A stretch of DNA of 64,000 nt from Candidatus Nitrospira nitrificans (GTDB taxonomy: Bacteria; Nitrospirota; Nitrospiria; Nitrospirales; Nitrospiraceae). Location of the stretch: the NCBI RefSeq assembly GCF_001458775.1, contig NZ_CZPZ01000009.1:1-64000 (forward strand). The letters run 5' to 3'. Of this stretch, positions 42,812-51,139 are shown piece after piece; position 1 is the first letter of the stretch, and each line of letters begins with the position of its first letter. Both the position numbers and the translations under genes were made by a program. The notes beneath the pieces are model-generated. The model saw only the letters and a list, made by a program, of their open reading frames with translations, was not told the DNA's origin and made no database searches.

Positions 42812-44908
42812 ATGTCTAAAGAGTCTGATCTGATTAATTTTTCTCGCGAGCTGGAAAGCGACATCACCGATCACGCTAAACCGGACGGCGATCCTTCAAG
42901 TGCCAGTTTTCGAGAGTCTGCACTAACCGAGATCATCTCCGACGATCTCGCTGCTTGTGGAGTCCTGGAATCGCCCGTAGTCTGTCACTTTGAAGGTGGA
43001 CATGGTGCAGGGTCTTTCAAGGTAGATGGCTACAGCGTGCCTGAGGAGGATTCACGACTCGACCTCTTCATCACTCATTACGCCAGGCCTTCCGATGAAG
43101 TCCAGACCATCAACGCATCACATATTGAAGCGTCATTCAACAAGTTAGAACGATACTTTGGTCGGGCAATTGCAGGCCATCACAGGAATCTGGAGCCGGG
43201 TCTAGAGCCCTACGGGATGACCGAGCGAATCCATGACCTGCGCAGTAAGTTCGATCGCGTAAACTTCCTGCTGTTCACGAATTCTCGCCTTGTTCAGAGG
43301 CGAGAAAAAGAGCGAAAGCAGGAAGTGAACGGTCTCGCAGCTACCTATGACGTCTGGGACCTAGAGCGATTCAGGCGGCTTCGCGAAAGCGGAATGAGTT
43401 ATGAAACTCTTCAGGTAGATTTAAGATCCCTCAAGGCGGGAGGCCTGCCAGCGGTAAAAGTTGAGCAAGGAAACAATAAATCTCAAACCTGGGTCACTAT
43501 TTTCCCAGGGTCGCTGTTGGCAGACCTTTACGATGAACATGGTGCGCGCCTTTTGGAATTGAACGTGCGCTCATATCTACAGGCCCGAGGAAAAGTGAAC
43601 AAGGGAATACTTCAGACTCTCCGCGATAAGCCGGAATACTTCATGGCTTATAATAACGGCATTACTGTAGTGGCAGAGGACGTTGTAACAGGCACACTGC
43701 ACGATGGAACGGATGGCATCCTTAGTCTGAAAGGGATGCAAATCGTCAATGGAGGCCAGACCACAGCTTCTATTCATAGGGCGGTGAAAGACTTTGGGGT
43801 CGATCTTTCTCGTGTTTCCGTGCAGGGGAAAATAACGGTTGTTGAGCCTTCACGGTTCCAAGAACTGGTTCCGTTCATATCCAGATACTCAAATACACAG
43901 AATAAAATCACCGAATCCGATTTGACTGCGAATCATCCATTCCATATCGGTATGGAACGTGTCTCCCGACGTGAATGGACACCTAATCAGCAGACCCGCT
44001 GGTTTTATGAGCGTGCTCGAGGCAGCTATCCAACAGCAAAGATGCGTGAAGGAACCACTGAGCTGAAGAGGCGTGAGTTTGAAAAACGTTATCCACCCGA
44101 ACAACGCTTTAGCAAAGAAGACCTGGCCAAGTTCGAAAATGTTTGGAAGGGCCTACCGCATGTAGTGAGTCGGCATGCGCAGAAAAACTTTGTCTATTTC
44201 ATGCATGAGCTTGGAGCTATCCGCGACGGCTGGGAGCCGACTGTTGAAGAATATCGGCGATATATCGCCAAGGGAATCCTGTATAAGGAAGTCCAGCGGA
44301 TAGTCAAACGAAATGAAGCGATTACTGCTTGGCGCGTCAACGTAACCGCTTACACTGCAGCGTTGCTAGCGGATAAAACAGTTCGTCGCATTGACCTCGA
44401 TCGCATTTGGCGTGAGCAAGGGCTCTCTCCGTCTCTCATGCAAACAATAGAAAGCTGGGCTCCTGCCGTCTTCAAACACCTCCCTTTTATCGGCCAGCGT
44501 GACGGCAAACATATTGAAGAGTCGTTCAAATCTCAAGCCTGCTGGGATTATATCCGTTCATTAGACTGGAATATCCCTCCCGCTCTTGATCGGGAGTTGA
44601 TTTCCTCAACGGGTGCCAATGGTGATGGCGCGGCAGGACCAGACTCAATCAGTGGAGAGCGGTTAACCCCTCATGATCATAACAACATCGCTCTGTGTAA
44701 GGAGTTGAGTGCCGCACAATGGCTAACAATTTCTGCTTGGGGACAGAAGTCCGGGGAACTCAAAGAATGGCAGCGTGGTGTTGCATATACACTCGCCAGC
44801 TATGCTGCCGAAGGCTGGATCCGTTTGCCATCGGTAAAGCAGGCAAAACACGGCTCGGCTATGATCGAGAAGGCCCGTTCAGCCGGCATTCTTAATAGAG
44901 ATGAATGA
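42812..44908 (+). CDS. AIPR-family protein (defence operon gene 4)
   Basis: 698 residues. The AIPR (abortive infection phage resistance) domain has LLELNVRSYLQARGKVNKGI, PEYFMAYNNGITVVAEDV and MQIVNGGQTTASIHRAV (about 250-320). The C-terminal part is helical (PPEQRFSKEDLAKFENVWKG and later) and ends with a possible small winged domain. AIPR proteins are present in abortive-infection and MORC/Z1 loci; their biochemical action is unproven, but a nuclease-associated role is likely. It starts six bases after the DUF4420 stop. Confidence 0.93.
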   Translation: MSKESDLINFSRELESDITDHAKPDGDPSSASFRESALTEIISDDLAACGVLESPVVCHFEGGHGAGSFKVDGYSVPEEDSRLDLFITHYARPSDEVQTINASHIEASFNKLERYFGRAIAGHHRNLEPGLEPYGMTERIHDLRSKFDRVNFLLFTNSRLVQRREKERKQEVNGLAATYDVWDLERFRRLRESGMSYETLQVDLRSLKAGGLPAVKVEQGNNKSQTWVTIFPGSLLADLYDEHGARLLELNVRSYLQARGKVNKGILQTLRDKPEYFMAYNNGITVVAEDVVTGTLHDGTDGILSLKGMQIVNGGQTTASIHRAVKDFGVDLSRVSVQGKITVVEPSRFQELVPFISRYSNTQNKITESDLTANHPFHIGMERVSRREWTPNQQTRWFYERARGSYPTAKMREGTTELKRREFEKRYPPEQRFSKEDLAKFENVWKGLPHVVSRHAQKNFVYFMHELGAIRDGWEPTVEEYRRYIAKGILYKEVQRIVKRNEAITAWRVNVTAYTAALLADKTVRRIDLDRIWREQGLSPSLMQTIESWAPAVFKHLPFIGQRDGKHIEESFKSQACWDYIRSLDWNIPPALDRELISSTGANGDGAAGPDSISGERLTPHDHNNIALCKELSAAQWLTISAWGQKSGELKEWQRGVAYTLASYAAEGWIRLPSVKQAKHGSAMIEKARSAGILNRDE

Positions 44909-44927
44909 GTACCTTGGTCTAAAATGA

Positions 44928-45341
44928 ATGCGCTTTAAAGACATCCACAATCGATTTTTCTGCTCACATACAGGAGCATATTCAATCTTGACAGCAAGAG
45001 AGTTTGCAGACTCGCAAGTTACGCTAACCGATGATGAATTTCAGTTAGCCAACTTATTTTTTGGCGGGCGGATTCACAGCGGGTCGGTCAGATTGGCCCC
45101 GGACGGTGCACTTAAAGAATTCCTGTTGTATCCGACTGGAAAACAGATCGGACTGAACCTCATTTATCCAAAGCCGGAGAGAGAGGAACTACGCTTGTAC
45201 CTCTCGGAACGACGTGGATTCAAGCCGCGGCCAGGTGATATCTGGTTTCTGTTTGAGCGCGAAGCGGAACTATTTCTCGGCGCTATGCCGTCAAATGAGT
45301 GGAATCGTCACTTTGGGACGATTTCTAGCACACAGGCTTAG
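44928..45341 (+). CDS. Unrecognised 137-residue protein (defence operon gene 5)
   Basis: 137 residues, starting 19 bases after AIPR. The sequence is compact: FFCSHTGAYSILTAREFADS, TDDEFQLANLFFGGRIHSGS, a middle GKQIGLNLIYPKPEREELRL, and the end KPRPGDIWFLFEREAELFLG. The segment with RPGDIWFLFE could be a beta-barrel of the EcoRII-N/B3-like DNA-binding type, but that is a guess. It has no catalytic motif I can see. A tight place in the operon argues that it is a real and needed part, perhaps a specificity or accessory subunit. Confidence 0.72.
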   Translation: MRFKDIHNRFFCSHTGAYSILTAREFADSQVTLTDDEFQLANLFFGGRIHSGSVRLAPDGALKEFLLYPTGKQIGLNLIYPKPEREELRLYLSERRGFKPRPGDIWFLFEREAELFLGAMPSNEWNRHFGTISSTQA

Positions 45342-45394
45342 TTTGCAACCGATACATGCATGGAGAGATCAACTTCATTCTATGAGATGCCTAA

Positions 45395-46747
45395 GTGATT
45401 AGCCCTGTGCATGAATTCAGGAGTAAAGTTTTAATTCGTCAGGCCAAGCCCAAGGGCACCAAGGAGAAATATTCTGGAGTGATTGGGTACAAGGACGCAC
45501 TGGATCTTATTATCGGTTCGACAGCGGTGGAGTCACTGCCCGAGGATGCCCGGACACAACTCGAAGCGATCGCCTCACACTGGATCCAATCGCCAGAGAC
45601 AAGTCCGCTGATCCTCGGCAGGAAGGCGGGAGAGGATTGGCGGATGCTCCTGTCAATGAAGGCAGATTCTGGTCAGTTCAAAATCAAGCGAGGCAAGCGG
45701 AGCAAAGAGAGTTCTGAATGTAATTGGAGAATCGACTTCAGTAGTTTGCCTTTCCCTCCAGTCGATCGACCACGGTTTACCTTCATTGACTTGTTTGCCG
45801 GCATCGGCGGATTTCGCATCGCGTTGCAAAGTCTTGGCGGCAAGTGTGTTTTCTCCAGCGAGTGGGATCGCCATGCACAGCGAACTTATGAAAGAAATTT
45901 CGGAGAAATGCCGTTTGGCGATATTAGAGCTTTTACAGGCGATGATATTTCCAACAGGCAAATCGCCAAGTGGATACCCGATCATGATGTTCTGACTGCT
46001 GGATTCCCGTGCCAACCCTTCAGCAAGGCAGGGGTTTCAGCGAGAAAGTCGCTTGGCCTCAAGCATGGGTTCTCATGTGAGATTCAAGGAACTCTCTTTT
46101 TTGATCTGGTCCGGATTGCGAAGGCAAAAAGACCCAGGGTTTTACTTCTGGAGAACGTTAAGCACCTTCGGGGACACGACGAAGGACGTACTTTTCAAAC
46201 GATTGAGAAAACCATCAGGGAAGATCTCGGATATTCTTTTTCGCCGCATATGCTGGATTCCTCCACGCTGGTCCCACAGCGGCGCCAGCGTTGCTACATA
46301 GTCTGCTTTCGTGACTCTGAAGAAACATTTTCATTCCCCCCCTTCACGGGCGCGCCAATGCCGCTGAGTTCAATTCTCTTAAAAAAAGACCCAGATGCCC
46401 GCTATACGATTTCCGATCGATTGTGGACAGGGCATCAGAACAGAACAGAGCGCAACCTTAATCGCGGAGCAGGATTTACAGCCTTTCTGGCTGACCTTAG
46501 CAGGCCTGCAAACACTTTAGTGGCCCGGTACTACAAAGACGGGAAAGAGTGTCTCGTGCCTCAGCCGGGAAGAAACCCAAGAAAACTAACTCCGAAGGAA
46601 TGTGCCAGACTACAGGGGTTCCCTGAAGAATTCATCCCAAGCGATTCAGATAATCAAGCATACAGACAGTTTGGTAACTCTGTAGCCATTCCTGTGGTAA
46701 AAAGAGTTGCAGAAGAGATTATGAAGAAGTTGGAGATAAGTGAGTAA
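45395..46747 (+). CDS. C5-cytosine DNA methyltransferase (defence operon gene 6)
   Basis: 450 residues from GTG 45395 (a stop at 45392 allows no earlier start). Motifs in order: FIDLFAGIGGFRIAL (about 130, AdoMet loop), SEWDRHAQRTYERNFG, the catalytic GFPCQPFSKAG (about 203-213), LLLENVKHL, and the QRRQRCYIV arginine motif. The target-recognition region and the final RQFGNSVAIPV follow. The first 125 residues are an extra domain (IGYKDALDLIIGSTAVESLP) not seen in simple Dcm enzymes. It should mark self DNA against the nuclease. The convergent vsr gene suggests 5-methylcytosine. Confidence 0.96.
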   Translation: MISPVHEFRSKVLIRQAKPKGTKEKYSGVIGYKDALDLIIGSTAVESLPEDARTQLEAIASHWIQSPETSPLILGRKAGEDWRMLLSMKADSGQFKIKRGKRSKESSECNWRIDFSSLPFPPVDRPRFTFIDLFAGIGGFRIALQSLGGKCVFSSEWDRHAQRTYERNFGEMPFGDIRAFTGDDISNRQIAKWIPDHDVLTAGFPCQPFSKAGVSARKSLGLKHGFSCEIQGTLFFDLVRIAKAKRPRVLLLENVKHLRGHDEGRTFQTIEKTIREDLGYSFSPHMLDSSTLVPQRRQRCYIVCFRDSEETFSFPPFTGAPMPLSSILLKKDPDARYTISDRLWTGHQNRTERNLNRGAGFTAFLADLSRPANTLVARYYKDGKECLVPQPGRNPRKLTPKECARLQGFPEEFIPSDSDNQAYRQFGNSVAIPVVKRVAEEIMKKLEISE

Positions 46748-46797
46748 AGATGTGCAAGGCGACCTTGGGCTGCTAGACCTTTCATAAGAAAAATTCA

Positions 46798-47226
46798 TCA
46801 GCAACTCTCCAGACGGTTCTCAGCATTCAGAAGCCGACTAAGTCTCGAAATAAGCTTTGCCGGTTTTTCAGTTTCGCATTCCCACACAATTATTACCCGC
46901 CAACCTAGATGCCGAATGGACCGATGTTTGATCCGGTCCCTGGCAGCATTGCCCAGTAGCTTGTTCTGCCAGAATATTGGCCGTGTTTTTGGCATGGTCG
47001 CATCTTTGCACCCCTTATGACAGTGCCAGAAACAGCCGTGTACGAAAACAACAGTCTTATATTTTGGCAGCACAATGTCTGGCTTTCCAGGCAAGTCTTT
47101 CCGGTGGAGACTAAAACGGTAACCCATTCGGTGCAGGATCGAACGAACTATCCGCTCAGGGCCTGTATTGGAGCCCTTAATCCGGCTCATGTTCCAGCTT
47201 CGTCGTTCAGAAGATAGTGTGTCCAT
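46798..47226 (-). CDS. vsr: Very short patch repair endonuclease Vsr
   Basis: 142 residues, the family length. Motifs MSRIKGSNTGPERIVRSILH, KDLPGKPDIVLPKY (catalytic Asp), VFVHGCFWHCHKGC (His and zinc cysteines) and WRVIIVWECE (closing strand) are all present. Vsr nicks T:G mismatches made when 5-methylcytosine deaminates. It is convergent with the methyltransferase, 50 bases away, and serves it. Confidence 0.96.
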   Translation of the reverse strand: MDTLSSERRSWNMSRIKGSNTGPERIVRSILHRMGYRFSLHRKDLPGKPDIVLPKYKTVVFVHGCFWHCHKGCKDATMPKTRPIFWQNKLLGNAARDRIKHRSIRHLGWRVIIVWECETEKPAKLISRLSRLLNAENRLESC

Positions 47227-47432
47227 ATGTATGCTGCTATCAATCGGCTCAGCTTCAGACTATTTTCCTAGGGAGCGCCCCATAACCACCAACAAGCCTA
47301 CTGCGGCCGCATAACTAAGACGACTATCATTTCCCAATAACGTTTCAGGCAGGAATTTGCAAGGGTAGGCCTATCGGTTGATAGCTTTATGTTTCATGCG
47401 TACAATGCTACCGATAGGATAAGCATAAGATC

Positions 47433-47642
47433 ATGGCAAACCGCTCTCCGAATCTATCAGGAACACGGGTACTAATCCTTATTGAACCTCACGCGGGGGA
47501 GGAAGGTGTCTGTCTTGGCCCGGCAGATCCCGATGGATCATGGTTCGTGTCACCTGACTCAAGCAATGAGATCATCAGTCTGGAGTTCGAAAGAGACTTC
47601 GGGTTGTTAGTAGACCGTCCCCCACGCCCGTTGACTCACTAG
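47433..47642 (+). CDS. Small hypothetical protein
   Basis: 69 residues (MANRSPNLSGTRVLILIEPH). Two beta-rich parts (GEEGVCLGPADPDGSWFVSP, EIISLEFERDFGLLV) suggest a compact domain. The weak site AGGATAAG precedes it. No family known. Lies between vsr and the decayed exported gene. Confidence 0.45.
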   Translation: MANRSPNLSGTRVLILIEPHAGEEGVCLGPADPDGSWFVSPDSSNEIISLEFERDFGLLVDRPPRPLTH

Positions 47643-47727
47643 ATCAGGGATTACAGCGCGATCAGCAGAAGTTGGCAGGGCCATTTTCTAGCTGCTTGTG
47701 CTGTTCTCCAGGCAAAGAATGGGCCGA

Positions 47728-47990
47728 ATGCGCTGGCTGCTTTGATCCTTGGAGGATCGCCACGTGTGTTGTCTTCTTCCCTCTTTTGTCGCTGCTCTTC
47801 TCGGGCACACCTGCACTCGCCGAACCCAGCTTCCACGACAAATAAGAGTCCGACTACAATATCTTCAACCCACTCAATCAGTACCGTACCGATAATCCGC
47901 TGAATCCAATCACCGCCTACGACCCGAAGAATCCATTTCATCCCATCAATTAGTACGATCCCAGGAATCCCACTTCACCCCATCAACGAA
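47728..47990 (+). pseudogene. Decayed exported Asn/Pro-repeat protein
   Basis: One frame reads a signal-like ATCVVFFPLLSLLFSGTPAL then AEPSFHDK, then a TAA stop, then ESDYNIFNPLNQYRTDNPLN, DPKNPFHPIN, a TAG stop, and YDPRNP. The NPLNPI..YDPKNP repeat is typical of short exported NPxNP proteins. Two in-frame stops and a likely frameshift near the start (MRWLL at 47728 is in another frame) show it is dead. Confidence 0.6.
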
Positions 47991-48033
47991 TACAATCCGT
48001 CTATGCCATTCCAGCCACTGAACCCCTCGCGTT

Positions 48034-49278
48034 TTAAGCCTTTGGTGAGGCCAAATTATCCGAATTAATCAGCAATCGCTGAAGTCCCGGGAGTGTTACT
48101 CGGCCCACTGACCTCTTCCCCTTAACGACTCCGTTTTTCTTCTCACAGTGATTTTGCACCGTCAGCAGCATCTTATTGGCATTTTGTTCGAGCGCGGTTC
48201 TGACCGGGTCAAGATTCAACCGCGCATAGATTCTTGTCGTGCTGATGTTGCTGTGATTGAGAACTTTCCCAATTAACTGCAGGCTCTCCCCGCTTCCTGA
48301 CAGCCATGATCCAACCGTTCGTCGCAAATCGTGCAATCTGACATCCAGTATCTTTGCTTTCGTCCGAATGCGGTTCCACGCCCTCTTAATATTCACTCTG
48401 TGAGAACCATTCTGACCCACGAAAACATATGGATTGCCCTCCTGCCTGGTCAGATTGCTCAAGACGGCCAACAGAGGGGTAGGCAGGGGCAGAACGTGGG
48501 GACGATCGGCTTTGGTCTGCGGAATGCGCCATTCCGCTCTTTCTAAGCTTACATCTTCCCATTTCATCGAGAGAACCTCCTCCCGCCTGGCTCCCGTGAA
48601 CACATACGCCCAAAACGATGCACGGACATATTCATCGGATTCTTCCATGATGGCGGCAAATACTCCTGGGAGCTCATCCGGCTGAACGAATCGATCCCGC
48701 TCTCGTTCTTTGAAGAAATGAATTCTCGTCGCGGGATTCTCGCCATGGAACATTTCCCAGTCTTTGGCCAGGTTGAACATCTTGCGCAAAAGCGCCACTG
48801 CTCGATTCGCCCGATATGGTGCAGTCTCTCCGATTTTCGAGTGCAGAACGATTACATCATTTCTTGTGATGTCGGATAGCTTTCTCGTCTTCAACTCAAT
48901 CAGACGGGATTGCAAAAGACTACGGTCATCACGACCTGATCGCTTGAACGGCAAATGCCGCTGTTCATAGAGCGCCGTCAGGTCAGCAAACGTCGGTTCT
49001 TTGATTCTATCTTGTCTCGTTTGTGCGGGATCTTCTCCTTGTGCAATCGCGCCAATATGGCCCTCTGCAATTTTACGAGCCTGCTCAACCGTCAGAGGGC
49101 CAAAGGGACCGATCGTGATTCGTCTGACCCTCCCTTTGACGCGTCGCTCCAACACAAAAGTCTTCGCTCCCTTGGTCACTCGGAGGGCAAATCCACGAAG
49201 CACTGAGTCTCGGACAAAGATTTGCCCTGATGTGGGAAGCGGGGTGTCATCAATAATTCGTTTGGTGAGTTTTTGCAT
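48034..49278 (-). CDS. int: Tyrosine recombinase (island integrase)
   Basis: 414 residues from ATG 49278, with GGAGG eight bases upstream. Residues 1-85 are the DUF4102-type arm-binding domain (GFALRVTKGAKTFVLERRVK). A SAM-like core-binding domain follows. The catalytic set is complete: Arg in FTGARREEVLSMKW, HDLRRT (His-x2-Arg), His in GKVLNHSN, and the nucleophile Tyr in TTRIYARLN. It integrates the island at tRNA-Lys. It reads away from attR, with the arm repeat 49336-49356 in front of it. Confidence 0.96.
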   Translation of the reverse strand: MQKLTKRIIDDTPLPTSGQIFVRDSVLRGFALRVTKGAKTFVLERRVKGRVRRITIGPFGPLTVEQARKIAEGHIGAIAQGEDPAQTRQDRIKEPTFADLTALYEQRHLPFKRSGRDDRSLLQSRLIELKTRKLSDITRNDVIVLHSKIGETAPYRANRAVALLRKMFNLAKDWEMFHGENPATRIHFFKERERDRFVQPDELPGVFAAIMEESDEYVRASFWAYVFTGARREEVLSMKWEDVSLERAEWRIPQTKADRPHVLPLPTPLLAVLSNLTRQEGNPYVFVGQNGSHRVNIKRAWNRIRTKAKILDVRLHDLRRTVGSWLSGSGESLQLIGKVLNHSNISTTRIYARLNLDPVRTALEQNANKMLLTVQNHCEKKNGVVKGKRSVGRVTLPGLQRLLINSDNLASPKA

Positions 49279-49335
49279 GGACCGAACCTCCAGTGACCTC
49301 ACTCCTTGATTCCAAACTTTGTAATCAGCGGGCCA

Positions 49336-49356
49336 CGGTGTAGACGCTGTGTAGAC
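49336..49356 (+). repeat. Arm-type direct repeat, right copy
   Basis: The same 21 bases as 22883-22903. Thirteen bases just before it, TAATCAGCGGGCC (49322-49334), also match part of the tRNA-Lys core. Confidence 0.65.
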
Positions 49357-49470
49357 AGGAAAGAGCGAAATGTCAGGGCCTAGACCGTACTCAGGAATGG
49401 GAAACTAATCGTAACTCGTTGAACTGTCAAGGAGTGGAGTAAATGAAAGTACCTGATGGTAATAACTGAC

Positions 49471-49522
49471 GCTGACTCTTAATCAGCGGGCCGTAGGTTC
49501 GACCCCTACACGGCCCACCAAA
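49471..49522 (+). repeat. attR: 52-bp direct repeat (partial tRNA-Lys)
   Basis: Exact copy of 22793-22844. It contains the tRNA-Lys anticodon stem to CCA but lacks the 5' half, so it is not a working tRNA. It marks the right end of the island. Confidence 0.93.
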
Positions 49523-49643
49523 CCTCACTTCGTGTGCGCCGCGCGCTCTTTATCGTTTTATCGTATCTATCGCGCGCGGATAAACCCCTCCAGCAGATTT
49601 CATACCTCACGTCTCGTGTGAATGCGCTAAAGATTTTGTGAGT

Positions 49644-51026
49644 CTAAGCAACCGACACGGCCGGCACGTGTCGTGGCTGGAGCATCATCCTGATGCCACC
49701 TTTCGGCCGCAGAGTGACCATGAGTTGTGGCTCGACGTGTTCTTGAGCCAGGTGCAGATCATAGCGGCGGCCGATCAAGGCTAATAGAAGTGGCCCTTCC
49801 ACTGACGCGAAATGGATTCCCACGCAGGCGCGAGGTCCTGCGCCGAAGGGGAGATAGGCATAACGGGAACTGAGCCGCTCGCCATCCAACCATCGCTCCG
49901 GCAGAAATTGGTCGGGGTCTCGCCAAAAGGCCGGGTGTCTGTGCAGATTGTAGGTGCCGACCAAAACGAGCGCGCCTTCCGACAAGGGTAACCCACCAAC
50001 CGTCGTGTTGGTCGCGGCCTTGCGCTGGACTGCCGGGGCCGGTGGATACAGGCGGAGCGATTCATCGAATAGGGCCCGAGTATACGGAAGGTGCTGAAGG
50101 TCGTCGGCGGTTGGCGTTCTTCCCTGGAGCACCCGGTCCACTTCTTCATGAAACCGTGCCTTCGCCTCGGGGTGAGTGGCGAGCAGATACCAGGTCCAGG
50201 CCAGCGCGTTCGCGGTGGTCTCGTGACCTGCAGCAAAGATCGTCAGGGCTTCGTCGCGCAACTCCCGATCGGTCAGTCCTTCGCCGGTCTCTTCATCGCG
50301 GGCTTGAAGCAGCAGATCGAGAAGGTCTCCATGGGTTGCTCCGGTGCGACGCCGCTCGACGAGCAGTCCATACATCAGCCCGTCCATGAACTGCATGACC
50401 GAACGAAATTCGCGGTTGCGGGCGGTGGGTACCCATGTGGGTAGACGCAGTGGGTTGTGAAACGAGTCGAACGCATACTTCAGGCTCACGCGCAGCGCAT
50501 GACTGATCTGATCGATGTGTTGCGCCATGCTGGTGGTGAACATTGTCTGCGAGATCACTTCAAGGGCGAGCTGCATCATCTCGGCGGCGATGTCTATCGT
50601 TCGTCCCGCATGGTTTTCCCAAGCGGTAATCCGCTGCTCGCCCACCTGGGCCATGCGATCGGCCATCGCGGCCATGCGAGAGCGATGAAAAACCGGTTGG
50701 ATGATGCGCCGATGTCGCTTCCAAACCTCGCCCGAACTGGTCACCAATCCATTGCCCAAAACCAGCGCAAGGCCCTGTGGTCGCTGAGGGTCATACACTT
50801 TCACGAAGCGGTCGGCTTGCTGGACGAGAATTTCTTCGGCGAGATCCGGGTGACTGAACAGATGGAGTGTCTTCGGGCCGAGGCGAAAGCGCAGCGCATC
50901 GCCGTGCCGGCGCCACCAGACTGAGAGCATCTCTAGCGGCTGCTTCTTGAACGAACCCAGGTGGCCGAGAAGCGGTACCGCGCCGGGCACATCGACAAGC
51001 GTGAAGGAGGGAACCGAGTCCGGCAT
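49644..51026 (-). CDS. Cytochrome P450
   Basis: 460 residues. I-helix AAGHETTANAL (oxygen activation), ExxR as ESLRLYPP, PERW as FLPERWLDG, and the heme loop FGAGPRACVGIHFA with the Cys ligand are all present. No membrane anchor, so it is a soluble bacterial monooxygenase that needs a ferredoxin or reductase partner, which is not in the window. Substrate unknown: fatty acids and terpenoids are possible. Host gene, starting just outside the island; pre-insertion it would have followed tRNA-Lys. Confidence 0.96.
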   Translation of the reverse strand: MPDSVPSFTLVDVPGAVPLLGHLGSFKKQPLEMLSVWWRRHGDALRFRLGPKTLHLFSHPDLAEEILVQQADRFVKVYDPQRPQGLALVLGNGLVTSSGEVWKRHRRIIQPVFHRSRMAAMADRMAQVGEQRITAWENHAGRTIDIAAEMMQLALEVISQTMFTTSMAQHIDQISHALRVSLKYAFDSFHNPLRLPTWVPTARNREFRSVMQFMDGLMYGLLVERRRTGATHGDLLDLLLQARDEETGEGLTDRELRDEALTIFAAGHETTANALAWTWYLLATHPEAKARFHEEVDRVLQGRTPTADDLQHLPYTRALFDESLRLYPPAPAVQRKAATNTTVGGLPLSEGALVLVGTYNLHRHPAFWRDPDQFLPERWLDGERLSSRYAYLPFGAGPRACVGIHFASVEGPLLLALIGRRYDLHLAQEHVEPQLMVTLRPKGGIRMMLQPRHVPAVSVA

Positions 51027-51139
51027 GAGAGGACGGACCGTATCACACTAGGGCAGGGGCATCAAATGCGGTGGGGCTAATCTTGGCTACGGATTATGTG
51101 AGCTCAAGTGGCTCATATCAGATCTCAGAGTAGTACGCA

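Noticed and set aside
22845-49470. Full conjugative (ICE) status of the island
   Set aside because: No VirB4, VirB6, pilin or other mating-pair genes could be found between the ends; only relaxase and coupling protein are present.
49471-49520. Second tRNA-Lys gene
   Set aside because: The 5' half with the D arm and acceptor strand is missing; it is the attR copy of the 3' half only.
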